From Massilia sp. R2A-15 (GTDB lineage: Bacteria > Pseudomonadota > Gammaproteobacteria > Burkholderiales > Burkholderiaceae_D), in NCBI RefSeq assembly GCF_030704305.1, contig NZ_CP131935.1, forward strand, positions 4,278,001-4,342,000: DNA of 64,000 bases. Reading direction: 5' to 3'. Each line of letters starts with the position of its first letter. Within the stretch, counting starts at the first letter, position 1. The notes beneath the pieces were generated by a model. That model had not been told where the DNA came from. It was given only the letters and a program-made list of their open reading frames with translations, and ran no database searches. The position numbers and the translations under genes were made by a program. Of this stretch, positions 45,166-54,002 are shown piece by piece.

Positions 45166-46439
45166 GCGCAGCCAAGCCGCGCCTGGTCTTCGTCTCGCCG
45201 GTCTTCCTGTTTCCCAATGATGCGGGCGGCAAGATCAGGACCACCAACATCCTGCGCGGCCTGAAGGACGGCGCGTTCGAAGTCACGCTGCTCAGTCCCG
45301 CCACTTCAGAGCAGATGCAGCGCTGGTCGAAGGAAATCGAAGGCGTCTGCGACGAATTCGTCGCATGGACCCCGCCGCAGCCACGCCCCAACTGGCGGCG
45401 CGCGCTCGACCTGGGAGGGGCGCTGCCGATCAATGTCGTCGCCGACCGCACGGCCGAAGGCATGGCCGCCGTGCAGGCGCTGGCGAAGCGGCCCGATATC
45501 GACCTGATGGTGTTCGACTTCGTGCATTCGGCAGTCCTGCGCCCGGCCGCACTGGCTTGCCGCAGCGTCTGTTTTACCCACAATGTCGAAGCCGAGATTT
45601 TCGCCCGCCACGCCAGCCAGGCCCGCGATCCGCTGCGGCGCTGGATGTGGTCGTCGCAGCACGAAAAAATGCGCCGCTTCGAGCGCGCGGCATTGCGCGA
45701 CTTCGATGCGGTGGTCGCCGTCTCCGACCGTGACGCCCGCTTTTTCAAGGAGTCCTACGGCGTGGCCGAATCGTTCGCGATCCCGACCGGGGTGGACCTC
45801 GAATTCTTCGGCTTCCAGCCGCCACCGGCCGACGCGGCCAAGGCGCCGCCAACGGTGGTGTTTACCGGCTCAATGGACTGGGCCGCCAACATCGACGGCA
45901 TCCAGTTCTTCCTGGGCCAGGTCTGGCCGCTGGTGCTGGCCGGCCGGCCCGACGCGCGCTTCGTCATCGTCGGGCGCAATCCTCCGGCGTCGCTGCGCGC
46001 GCTGGCTCAGGGACTCGACAATGTCGAGTTCACCGGCTTCGTCGACGATGTGCGTCCCTACGTGCACGCGGCCCACGCTTTCGTCATCCCCTTGCTGGTG
46101 GGCGGCGGCACCCGCATCAAGGCCTTCGAGGCGATGGCCATGGGCTGCCCGGTCGTCTCCACCGCCATCGGCATCGAAGGCCTGGGCGCGGAAGCCGGCA
46201 CCCATTACCTCGAACGCGATGATGCGGCCTCGATGGCGGCCGCCCTGCTCGACCTGCTGGGCAATGAAACGCTCAGGAACGAGCTGGCCCACCAGGCGCG
46301 CACGCTGGTCGAACAGCGCTTCGGGCACGAGAAAGCGGCGCGCGTGTTCGAGCAGATTTGCCTGCACGCGCTGAAGAAGGACGTTGCGGCGGCAGACGCC
46401 TCCGCCGCGCCATTGCCGCCTGCGCTGGCGCTGCCGTAA
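45162..46439 (+). CDS. GT4 glycosyltransferase (TIGR03087-related)
   Basis: A GT-B enzyme of 425 residues. LVFVSPVFLFPNDAGGKIRTTNILRGL resembles the TIGR03087 opening seen at 6102. VFTGSMDWAANIDGIQFFLGQVWP and IPLLVGGGTRIKAFEAMAMGCPVVSTAIGIEGL form the donor-binding half. The GTG start overlaps the stop of the dehydrogenase gene, so a uronic acid made by that enzyme is a plausible donor. The Ala/Pro-rich C-terminal 20 residues are an unstructured tail. Confidence 0.9.
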   Translation: MSAAKPRLVFVSPVFLFPNDAGGKIRTTNILRGLKDGAFEVTLLSPATSEQMQRWSKEIEGVCDEFVAWTPPQPRPNWRRALDLGGALPINVVADRTAEGMAAVQALAKRPDIDLMVFDFVHSAVLRPAALACRSVCFTHNVEAEIFARHASQARDPLRRWMWSSQHEKMRRFERAALRDFDAVVAVSDRDARFFKESYGVAESFAIPTGVDLEFFGFQPPPADAAKAPPTVVFTGSMDWAANIDGIQFFLGQVWPLVLAGRPDARFVIVGRNPPASLRALAQGLDNVEFTGFVDDVRPYVHAAHAFVIPLLVGGGTRIKAFEAMAMGCPVVSTAIGIEGLGAEAGTHYLERDDAASMAAALLDLLGNETLRNELAHQARTLVEQRFGHEKAARVFEQICLHALKKDVAAADASAAPLPPALALP

Positions 46440-46478
46440 CTACGTTGGCGCAGCGGCCAACGCCGCGCTGAACGAAAA

Positions 46479-46503
46479 AAGGGCCACGAAATTCGTGGCC
46501 CTT
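46479..46503. terminator. Bidirectional intrinsic terminator
   Basis: AAGGGCCACGAA and TTCGTGGCCCTT form a 12-bp stem around one base, with an A-run before it. It serves the convergent GT4 and M13 peptidase genes. Confidence 0.85.
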
Positions 46504-46523
46504 GTCATTTTACGCTGGCGGAT

Positions 46524-48560
46524 TTACCAGATGATCACGCGGTCCTTCGGCGCCAGGTACATCTTGTCGCCCGGCTTGACCTTGAACGCGTCGTAGAACG
46601 CCGGCTGGTTCATCATCGTGCCGTTGGCGCGGAACTGGCCCGGCGAGTGCGGGTCGGTCTTCACGCGTACGATCATCTGCTCGTCGCGCATCTTGCTGCG
46701 CCAGACCTGGCCGAAGCCCATGAAGAAGCGCTGGTCGCCGGTCAGGCCGTCGATCACGGGCGCCTTCTTGCCGTGCAAGGAGATCTTGTAGGCCTTGTAG
46801 GCGATCGCCACGCCGGAGTTGTCGCCGATGTTCTCGCCCAGCGTCAGCTCGCCGTTGACGTTATAGCCAGCCAGCGGGCTGTAGCCGGCGTACTGCTTGA
46901 CTAGCATCTGCGTCTTGGCCTTGAAGTTGGCGTGGTCGGCCGCGGTCCACCAGTCGCGCAGGTTGCCGTCGCCGTCGTACTGCGAGCCCTGGTCGTCGAA
47001 GCCGTGGCTGATCTCGTGGCCGATCGCGCCGCCAATGGCGCCGTAGTTGACCGCGTCGTCCGCGTTGGCGTCGAAGAACGGCGGCTGCAGGATCGACGCC
47101 GGGAACACGATCTCGTTCATCTCCGGGTTGTAGTAGGCGTTGATGGTCTGCGGCGTCATGCCCCACTCGGCACGGTCGATCGGCTTGCCCAGCTTGTTCA
47201 ATTCGCGGTTCGATTCCACCGCGCGCGAACGCATCACGTTGCCCACCAGGTCGTCGCGCGAGACCACCAGCGCCGAGTAATCCTTCCACTTGTCCGGATA
47301 GCCGATCTTGGTGGTGATCTTGGCCAGCTTGGCCTGCGCTTCCTTCTTGGTCGCCGGAGTCATCCAGTCCAGCTTGTCGATGCTCTGCTTGTAGGCCGCC
47401 AGCAGGTTCTTCACCAGCACCTCCATGCGCGCCTTGCGCTCGGCCGGGAAGTGCTTCTCGACGTACAGCTTGCCCAGGCTCTCGCCCATCGCCTGCTCGA
47501 CCGTGCCCACCGCCCGCTTCCAGCGCGGCTGCATTTCCTTTGCGCCCGACAGCGTGGTGCCGTAGAACGCGAAGCGCGTATCGGCGAACGGCTTGGACAG
47601 GAAGTTGGCGTAGGCGGTGACCAGGTGCAGCTGCAGGTAGGCCTTCCAGGTGTCGAGCGAGGTCTGGTTCGACACTTCGGCGAAGCCTTTCAGGTAGCTC
47701 GGCTGGCTGACCACGACGTAGCCGACCTTCTGGCTGATGCCGGCGGCGGCCAGGTAGGCGTTCCAGTCGAAGCCCGGCGCCACTTCGGCCATCTTCGCCA
47801 GTTCGACCTTGTTGTAGGTCTTGACCGGGTCGCGGTTCTCGACCTTGGTCCACTGCACCTTGGCCAGTTCGGTCTCGAAGCCGACGATCGCCGCGGCGTT
47901 GGCGGCGGCGTTCTTGTCGCCGGCCAGCGCCAGCATCTGCTCGGCGTACACGCGGTACTTGGCCCGCGCGTCGGCCATGCGGGCGTCGTCGGCCTTCAGG
48001 TAGTAGTCACGGTCGGGCATGCCCAGGCCGCCCTGGCCGATGTCGGCCACGTACTTGGTCGAATCCTTGGCGTCCTGGTGGATGCCGAAGTCGTACGGCA
48101 CGCCGACGCCCAGCTGGCCCAGGTGCGCCAGCATCGCCGGCAGTTCCGACTTGTCCTTCATGGCGGCGATGCGCGCCAGTTCGGCGCTCAAGGGCGCCAG
48201 GCCGAGGGCCTCGACCTTCTGCTCGTCCATGTAGCTGGCGTAGAAGTCGCCGATGCGCTGGGCGTCCGAGCCGGCGGCCGCATGGCTCTTGGCCGCGTCT
48301 TCGATGATCGCGCGCAGCTGCGGGCGGATCGCGTCGTCGAGCATGACGAAGGTGCCCCAGCTCGACTTGTCGGCCGGGATCTCGGTGTTCTTGAGCCACT
48401 TGCCGTTCAGGTGGGTGAAGAAGTCGTCCTGCACGCGCACGGACGGCTCGATGTACTCGATGGCGATGCCGGAGGTCGGCTTAGCCGGCTTGGCGGCTTG
48501 CGCGCTGATGGCGAAGGCGCCGAGGATCACGGCGCTCAGTAAGGTACGTTTCAAATTCAT
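46524..48560 (-). CDS. M13-family metallopeptidase (neprilysin/PepO-like), copy 1
   Basis: A zinc endopeptidase of 678 residues with a signal peptide (LLSAVILGAFAISAQA). The catalytic zinc motif is GHEISHGFDDQG (H-E-x-x-H), with the second zinc ligand in LTLGENIGDNSG and substrate-binding VNAYYNPEMNEIVFPASIL (the N-A-Y-Y motif). VWRSKMRDE and the C-terminal MYLAPKDRVIIW complete the family pattern. It is a periplasmic enzyme and is paralogous to the next gene. It is unlikely to be part of the polysaccharide system. Confidence 0.96.
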   Translation of the reverse strand: MNLKRTLLSAVILGAFAISAQAAKPAKPTSGIAIEYIEPSVRVQDDFFTHLNGKWLKNTEIPADKSSWGTFVMLDDAIRPQLRAIIEDAAKSHAAAGSDAQRIGDFYASYMDEQKVEALGLAPLSAELARIAAMKDKSELPAMLAHLGQLGVGVPYDFGIHQDAKDSTKYVADIGQGGLGMPDRDYYLKADDARMADARAKYRVYAEQMLALAGDKNAAANAAAIVGFETELAKVQWTKVENRDPVKTYNKVELAKMAEVAPGFDWNAYLAAAGISQKVGYVVVSQPSYLKGFAEVSNQTSLDTWKAYLQLHLVTAYANFLSKPFADTRFAFYGTTLSGAKEMQPRWKRAVGTVEQAMGESLGKLYVEKHFPAERKARMEVLVKNLLAAYKQSIDKLDWMTPATKKEAQAKLAKITTKIGYPDKWKDYSALVVSRDDLVGNVMRSRAVESNRELNKLGKPIDRAEWGMTPQTINAYYNPEMNEIVFPASILQPPFFDANADDAVNYGAIGGAIGHEISHGFDDQGSQYDGDGNLRDWWTAADHANFKAKTQMLVKQYAGYSPLAGYNVNGELTLGENIGDNSGVAIAYKAYKISLHGKKAPVIDGLTGDQRFFMGFGQVWRSKMRDEQMIVRVKTDPHSPGQFRANGTMMNQPAFYDAFKVKPGDKMYLAPKDRVIIW

Positions 48561-48592
48561 CTCCAGGTTTTTCTTGGTTTGGTATCAAAAAC

Positions 48593-48619
48593 GGGGTCAG
48601 GTCCGCAGGACCAGACCCC
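48593..48619 (-). repeat. Dispersed 27-nt repeat, copy A (inverted)
   Basis: It starts GGGGTCAGGTCCGCAGGACC and is the exact reverse complement of the copy at 48649. The two form an inverted pair with a 29-nt spacer between the two M13 genes. Confidence 0.9.
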
Positions 48620-48648
48620 AGCTTCGTGACGCTGCGGCTGAAAACAGC

Positions 48649-48675
48649 GGGGTCTGGTCCTGCGGACCTGACCCC
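48649..48675 (+). repeat. Dispersed 27-nt repeat, copy B
   Basis: It starts GGGGTCTGGTCCTGCGGACC and is identical to the copy at 62056. It directly adjoins the 3' end of the second M13 gene. Confidence 0.9.
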
Positions 48676-48685
48676 ATTTGCGTGT

Positions 48686-50728
48686 TTACCAGATGATGAC
48701 GCGGTCTTTCGGCGCCAGGTACATCTTGTCGCCCGGCTTGACGTCGAACGCTTCGTAGAACGCCGGCTGGTTCATCATGGTGCCGTTGGCGCGGAACTGG
48801 CCCGGCGAATGCGGGTCGGTCTTGATCAGGGAGATCTGCTGCTCGTCGCGCACCTTGCTGCGCCAGACCTGGCCGAAGCCCATGAAGAAGCGCTGGTCGC
48901 CGGTGAAGCCGTCGATCACCGGCGCCGGCTTGCCGCCCAGCGAAATCTTGTAGGCCTTGTACGCCACCGCGACGCCGGAGTTGTCGCCGATGTTCTCGCC
49001 CAGGGTCAGCGCGCCGTTGACGTTGTAGCCCGGCAGCGGGCTGTAGCCGTTGTACTGGCGCGTCAGCGCGTCGGCCTTGGCCTGGAACGCGGCGCGGTCT
49101 TCCTTGGTCCACCAGTCGCGCAGGTTGCCGTCGCCGTCGGACTGGCTGCCCTTGTCGTCGAAGCCGTGGCTGATCTCGTGGCCGATCACGGCGCCGATCG
49201 CGCCGTAGTTGACCGCGTCGTCGGCGCGCATGTCGAAGAACGGCGGCTGCAGGATCGAGGCCGGGAACACGATCTCGTTCATCGTCGAGTTGTAGTAGGC
49301 GTTCACCGTCTGCGGCGTCATGCCCCACTCTTCGCGGTCGATCGGCTTGCCCAGCTTGTTGATGCCGCGGTTGTACGCAAAGGTCCGCGCGCGCATCATG
49401 TTGCCGGCCAGGTCGCCCTGCTTGATGGTCAGCGCCGAGTAGTCGCGCCACTTGTTCGGGTAGCCGATCTTCGGCGAGAACTTGGCCAGCTTGGCCTGCG
49501 CTTCCTTCTTCGTCGCAGGGCTCATCCAGTCGAGCGTGTCGATGCTCTGCTTATAGGCCTCGAGCATGTTCTTGACCAGCTGCTCCATGCGCGCCTTGCG
49601 CTCCGGCGGGAAGTACTGCGCCACGTACTGGCGGCCGACCGCTTCGCCCATCACGCCTTCGACGGTGGCCACGCCGTTCTTCCAGCGCGGCTGGTTTTCC
49701 TTGGTGCCCGAAATGACCTTGCCATAGAAGGCGAAGTTCGCGTCGTAGAAGTCCTTCGACAGGTACGGCGAGTAGGCGCGCAGCAGCTGCCAGGCGAAGT
49801 ACGATTTCCACGTCGCCAGGTCGGTCTGCTCCAACACCTGGTTAAAGCCCGTCAGGTAGCTCGGCTGGTTGACGATCACGTAGTCCACCTTGCCCGCCAC
49901 GCCGGCCGCGGCCAGCGCCTGCTTCCAGTCGTAGCCCGGGGTCAGCGCGCCCAGCTGGTCGAAGTTCATCTTGTTGTAGCGCTTGACCGGGTCGCGGTTC
50001 TCGACCTTGGTCCATTGCGCCTGCGCCAGTGCGGTTTCCAGCGCGACGATCGCCTTGGCGGCGCCGGCCGGGTCCTTCTCGCCGCCCATGCCGAGGATCT
50101 TCGCCACGTGCAGCTCGTACTGGGCGCGCGCGTCGGCCAGCTTGGCGTCGTCCTTCTTCAGGTAGTAGTCGCGATCCGGCAGGCCCAGGCCGCTCTGGCT
50201 CAGGTTGACGGCGTAGCGGGTCGATTCGCGCGCGTCCTGCGAGACGAAGAACGCGTACGGGGTGGCCACGCCGATCTGCGCCAGGTGCGCCATCAGCGCC
50301 GGGATCGCCTTCTTGTCGCGCAGCGCGTGGATGCGCTGCAGCTCGCCCGTCAGCGGCTTGTAGCCCAGCTTGTCGAGATGCTGCTCGTCCATGTAGCTGG
50401 CGTACAGGTCGCCGATCTTCTGCACGTCGGTGCCGGCCTTCTTGTGGCCGTCCTTCTGCGCCGCCTCGATGATGCCGCGCAGCTGCGGGGTCAGGTCGTC
50501 GCGCATCTTGGCAAAAGTGCCCCAGCTCGACTTGTCCGACGGGATCTCGGTGGTGCGCAGCCATTCGCCGTTGAGGTAGGTGAAGAAATCGTCCTGCGCC
50601 CGCACGGACGGCTGCATGTATTCCTTGGCAATGCCGGAAATCGGCGCAGAAGGAGTGGCGGTTTCCGCGGCGCCAGCAAAGGCGGCGACCAGGCTCAAGG
50701 TAAGGGTGCTCAGCAATAATGGCTTCAA
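48686..50728 (-). CDS. M13-family metallopeptidase (neprilysin/PepO-like), copy 2
   Basis: A zinc endopeptidase of 680 residues with a signal peptide (LLSTLTLSLVAAFAGAAETA). It has the motifs GHEISHGFDDKG, LTLGENIGDNSG, VNAYYNSTMNEIVFPASIL and the C-terminal MYLAPKDRVIIW. It is closely similar to copy 1 along its whole length, which shows a recent tandem duplication. The first gene in transcription order, it is separated from copy 1 by 125 bases containing the inverted repeat pair, which may end the transcript. ATG at 50728 gives a good signal peptide. Confidence 0.96.
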   Translation of the reverse strand: MKPLLLSTLTLSLVAAFAGAAETATPSAPISGIAKEYMQPSVRAQDDFFTYLNGEWLRTTEIPSDKSSWGTFAKMRDDLTPQLRGIIEAAQKDGHKKAGTDVQKIGDLYASYMDEQHLDKLGYKPLTGELQRIHALRDKKAIPALMAHLAQIGVATPYAFFVSQDARESTRYAVNLSQSGLGLPDRDYYLKKDDAKLADARAQYELHVAKILGMGGEKDPAGAAKAIVALETALAQAQWTKVENRDPVKRYNKMNFDQLGALTPGYDWKQALAAAGVAGKVDYVIVNQPSYLTGFNQVLEQTDLATWKSYFAWQLLRAYSPYLSKDFYDANFAFYGKVISGTKENQPRWKNGVATVEGVMGEAVGRQYVAQYFPPERKARMEQLVKNMLEAYKQSIDTLDWMSPATKKEAQAKLAKFSPKIGYPNKWRDYSALTIKQGDLAGNMMRARTFAYNRGINKLGKPIDREEWGMTPQTVNAYYNSTMNEIVFPASILQPPFFDMRADDAVNYGAIGAVIGHEISHGFDDKGSQSDGDGNLRDWWTKEDRAAFQAKADALTRQYNGYSPLPGYNVNGALTLGENIGDNSGVAVAYKAYKISLGGKPAPVIDGFTGDQRFFMGFGQVWRSKVRDEQQISLIKTDPHSPGQFRANGTMMNQPAFYEAFDVKPGDKMYLAPKDRVIIW

Positions 50729-50809
50729 GACGGTGTCCTCATGGGGCAGGGAAAAAAGGGGACGGCGGGTAGCCGGTGGGCAAATGTATCATAGGCGCCG
50801 GCCCCGTGG

Positions 50810-53026
50810 TTACAGCTTCATTTCAAGTTTTATGCTAAATGTTGCATAAGTGTGCGCGGTGACGAAGGCCGAATGCGCCACGTCCTCGCTGGTGAGCGTG
50901 CGCCCGCTGTCGTAGTCGTCGGCGAACAGGTTGTTGGCGGCCACCCGCAGCTGGTAGCGCGGATTGAATTTCCACAGGCCGTACAGGTCGAGCTGGCGCT
51001 TGACGCCGCTGCTGACCAGTTCGGTTTTGCTGGTTTGCACCAGGATAGGCGGCGTCCAGTTCAGGCCGCCGCCGACGGTCAGCGGCAGCGACTTCAGGCG
51101 CCAGTCGAGGCCGAAGTTGGCGGTCTGCTTTGCCTGCTGGTCGAGCCGGTTGTTCGGGCCGGGAATGCCGTCCACATTCGACCAGAACCGGCTGTAGTTC
51201 GAGCGCAGGTCGATGTTCGGCGCACCGGCCATCACCTCGGTCAGCGGGAACTTCGCTTCCAGTTCGATGCCGCTGGTGCGCGCATGGTCGATGTTGATCG
51301 GGCTCGACACGTACTTCAGGCCGCGGCTGGTCATCTGCTTGGTGGTTTCGCGCCGCATCAGGTTGTCGATGTCGCGCACGAAGGCGCTGGCCGAGACGAT
51401 GCCGCTCTTGCCCAGGTAATGTTCGTAGGCGAGGTCGAGGCCCTTGGCCAGCTCGGGCTTCAGGTTCGGGTTGCCGATGCGGTCGGGGCGGGTCTCGCGG
51501 TTGTCGCTGGAGAATGTCGGCGTTGCGATCAGGTCGTTCAGGGCCGGCGCGCGGTAGCTCTGGGTCAGCGCGGCGCGCACCTGGTCCTTCGCGTGGCCGG
51601 GAATCCGGTACACCGTGTGCAGCACCGGGCTCCACACGCGGCTGGTGTTCGACACGTCGGCGCCGCTGCTGGTGGAGGTGGTGCGGATGCCTTCCCAGCG
51701 CAGGCCGAGGTAGGCCGACCACTGCGGCGTGATGTCCCACTCGTCCTGCACGAAGGCGGCCATGCGGCGCGTGTCGGCCGTCAGGCTGGCGCCGGAGTCG
51801 TCGAATAGCGGGTCGCCGTTGTCGAGCGCGACGTGGGTCTGGTCGCGGTGGTTCGCTTCGATGTCCCAGCCGGCCGCCAGCAGGTGGCCCTTGCCGATCG
51901 GCGTGGTGTACTTGCCGCCCGTGTTCAGGCCATGGTCGCGCGTGCTGTCGCTGTCGGTGTAGGCTTTTTTCGGCACGCCCGCAGCGTCGAAGGTGCTGCG
52001 CAAGGTGTCGCTGTCGCTCTTGCCGCCGCCGAAACCGAACTTCACGTCCAGCTTGGCGCCGCCGCCCATCTTGTGCACCCAGTTGCCGAAGCCGCGCAGA
52101 AAAGTGGACGTGGACGACGTATCGCCCAGCTGGCGCGCATAGGCCTGCCGCTCCGGCTTGCCGACGGACTGCGTCATGTCGCTCTGGGACTGGCTGCTAT
52201 TGTCGTTGTGGACCAGGAAGGGCTGGAAGGTCAGCGTGTCGCCACTGTCGAACTTGTACGACAGGCGCGGCGACAGGTGGATGCCGCGCGAGATCCCGTC
52301 GCTCTGGTCGTGCACTTGCTGCTCGAGCTCCACGGGCCCGGCCAGCGCCTGGTCGATGTTGTGGGTGCTGCTTTCGTCATGGCGCCGGTTCTCGAAAACC
52401 GAGGCGCTCATCAGCCAGGTCAGCTTGCCGGCCTTGCCCGGCACCGTCACCGACAAGTTCGGGCTGTGGCGGCCCTGCTCGATGCTGTCGGTCAGGCGCA
52501 GCTGGATGTCCTTCTGCTGGTAGCCCTCGCGCAGCACGATGTTGATGGTGCCGGCGATCGCCTGGGTGCTGTGCTCGGCGACCGGGCCGCGGATGATTTC
52601 GATGCGCTCGACCTGGTCGGGCGAGAGCGATTCGAGCGAGAAGCCGCCCGGCGGCTTTTCGCCGTTGACCAGCATCTGGGTATAGCCGTTGCCCAGGCCG
52701 CGCATGCGCACCCCGCCGCCGCCGCGCCCCGGGCGCCCGCCCACGGTCACGCCGGGCAGCCGCTTGAGGATCTCGCCCACGCTGGTGTCGCCGTTGCGGT
52801 CCAGTTCCTCGCGGCCGAACACCATCTTCGAGGCGGTCGACAGGCGCCGCGTTTCGATGTCGTCGGCGCGCGTGCCCTGCACCACCACGCTCTGCACCTT
52901 GGCGGCGGGCGCGGCGGCCTTGGGGTCCGCGGATTTTTCCGGCGCCCCCGGCTCGGCCTGCTGTGCGAACGTGGAGGACGCGCTGCCGATCAGGGCGATG
53001 CAGGCGATGGGAATCAGTCTATTCAT
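50810..53026 (-). CDS. TonB-dependent outer-membrane receptor
   Basis: A 738-residue outer-membrane receptor. The signal peptide reads LIPIACIALIGSASSTFAQQ. The plug domain has VGEILKRLPGVTVGG, GVRMRGLGNGYTQMLVNGEKPPGGF and VERIEIIRGPVAEHSTQAIAGTINIVL. The barrel ends YATFSIKLEMKL. The short Gly-rich GRPGRGGGG loop in the plug is typical of one subgroup of such receptors. The ligand is unknown; siderophore or glycan uptake is possible. ATG 53026 places the signal peptide correctly; the frame opens 36 bases earlier with a Pro/Arg-rich start that is less likely. Confidence 0.94.
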   Translation of the reverse strand: MNRLIPIACIALIGSASSTFAQQAEPGAPEKSADPKAAAPAAKVQSVVVQGTRADDIETRRLSTASKMVFGREELDRNGDTSVGEILKRLPGVTVGGRPGRGGGGVRMRGLGNGYTQMLVNGEKPPGGFSLESLSPDQVERIEIIRGPVAEHSTQAIAGTINIVLREGYQQKDIQLRLTDSIEQGRHSPNLSVTVPGKAGKLTWLMSASVFENRRHDESSTHNIDQALAGPVELEQQVHDQSDGISRGIHLSPRLSYKFDSGDTLTFQPFLVHNDNSSQSQSDMTQSVGKPERQAYARQLGDTSSTSTFLRGFGNWVHKMGGGAKLDVKFGFGGGKSDSDTLRSTFDAAGVPKKAYTDSDSTRDHGLNTGGKYTTPIGKGHLLAAGWDIEANHRDQTHVALDNGDPLFDDSGASLTADTRRMAAFVQDEWDITPQWSAYLGLRWEGIRTTSTSSGADVSNTSRVWSPVLHTVYRIPGHAKDQVRAALTQSYRAPALNDLIATPTFSSDNRETRPDRIGNPNLKPELAKGLDLAYEHYLGKSGIVSASAFVRDIDNLMRRETTKQMTSRGLKYVSSPINIDHARTSGIELEAKFPLTEVMAGAPNIDLRSNYSRFWSNVDGIPGPNNRLDQQAKQTANFGLDWRLKSLPLTVGGGLNWTPPILVQTSKTELVSSGVKRQLDLYGLWKFNPRYQLRVAANNLFADDYDSGRTLTSEDVAHSAFVTAHTYATFSIKLEMKL

Positions 53027-53146
53027 GGAGCGGGACGGGCCCGGGCGTGCGGGCGGGGTCATTCGGGATCGGGGATTCTAGCGGCGGAACGGCGGCGGCG
53101 ACCGGGCGGCCGCCGTTTTTTACTTTACGATACACAAGCGTTGTTA

Positions 53147-53689
53147 TTACGCGCCGGGCAGGCCCATGCCGGCGCCGCGCTTGCCGCCGCCCATGCCGCG
53201 GCCCTTGCCCCTGCCCTCCTCGCCCGCGCGCGGGGCCGCGTGGCGCTGCTCGCTGTCGGGCACCCGCATCAACTGCTCGGCCGCCATCGCCGCCACCTGC
53301 TGGCGCTGGCCGTCGTCGAGCGCGTCGTTCACGCCCAGCCACAGTTCGCGCAACTGCCTGTCCTCCTGGGCGCTGGCGGCCGCCTCCGCTTCGAGCGCGG
53401 CGTTCAGCTCGCGCAGCTCCGCCTTGGGCACACCCAGGCCGGCCTTCAGCGCCGCCTGCAGGCGTTCGCGCCTGGCCTCGCGCTCGCGCAGGATCGCCTT
53501 GCTGCGTCCTTCCACCTGCAGCCACAGGGTTTGCTGGTTGGCGTTGAGCTTGAGTTCCTGGCGAAATTCGGACGCCATTGGCACCAAGTCTTCGGCGCGC
53601 ATCTCCATCACCGGGGTGGCGAGCGCGGCCGCGCAGGCGGAGGCGAGCACCGCGGCGGCAAAGGTGCGGCGGATCGGGAATAGGGTCAT
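53147..53689 (-). CDS. Small periplasmic protein with Spy/CpxP-like helices
   Basis: A 180-residue exported protein with a signal peptide (FAAAVLASACAAALATP). The body is helical and charged: MASEFRQELKLNANQQTLWLQVEGRSKAILREREARRERLQ contains an LNANQQ segment resembling the L-T-x-x-Q motif of Spy/CpxP chaperones. The C-terminal 40 residues are Gly/Arg/Lys-rich. The gene stands alone after the TonB receptor. The family assignment is tentative; periplasmic chaperone or metal-stress role is inference. Confidence 0.7.
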   Translation of the reverse strand: MTLFPIRRTFAAAVLASACAAALATPVMEMRAEDLVPMASEFRQELKLNANQQTLWLQVEGRSKAILREREARRERLQAALKAGLGVPKAELRELNAALEAEAAASAQEDRQLRELWLGVNDALDDGQRQQVAAMAAEQLMRVPDSEQRHAAPRAGEEGRGKGRGMGGGKRGAGMGLPGA

Positions 53690-54002
53690 GACGGGCTCCG
53701 GGCGAAAAAAAGCCCACGGGGGGCCATGGGCTAAACCACTTCAAGGGTGGGGAGAGAAAACGATTTCACTATAGGCTGGCATTTCGACAATGCTGCCGAA
53801 AATTACAATTGCTTACTGCTGAGATGCGAATCGAAACACGGGCTTACATTCCGTGACATCGTGGCTGGGGGGTTGGCGTCCGGACAGCGAAGGCCCGGCG
53901 GATGCGCCGATTGAGACCGGCGGGGATATGAGATGGGGAAGCCGTGCGGCGAGAAAGGGGGAACTCGCGGACGCGAGAACCCCTGTTAAGACTTCTTGCG
54001 GG
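53690..54002. other. Intergenic region, nothing recognised
   Basis: About 310 bases between two minus-strand genes. It should hold the promoter of the small periplasmic protein. No motif, RNA or repeat is convincing. Confidence 0.4.
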
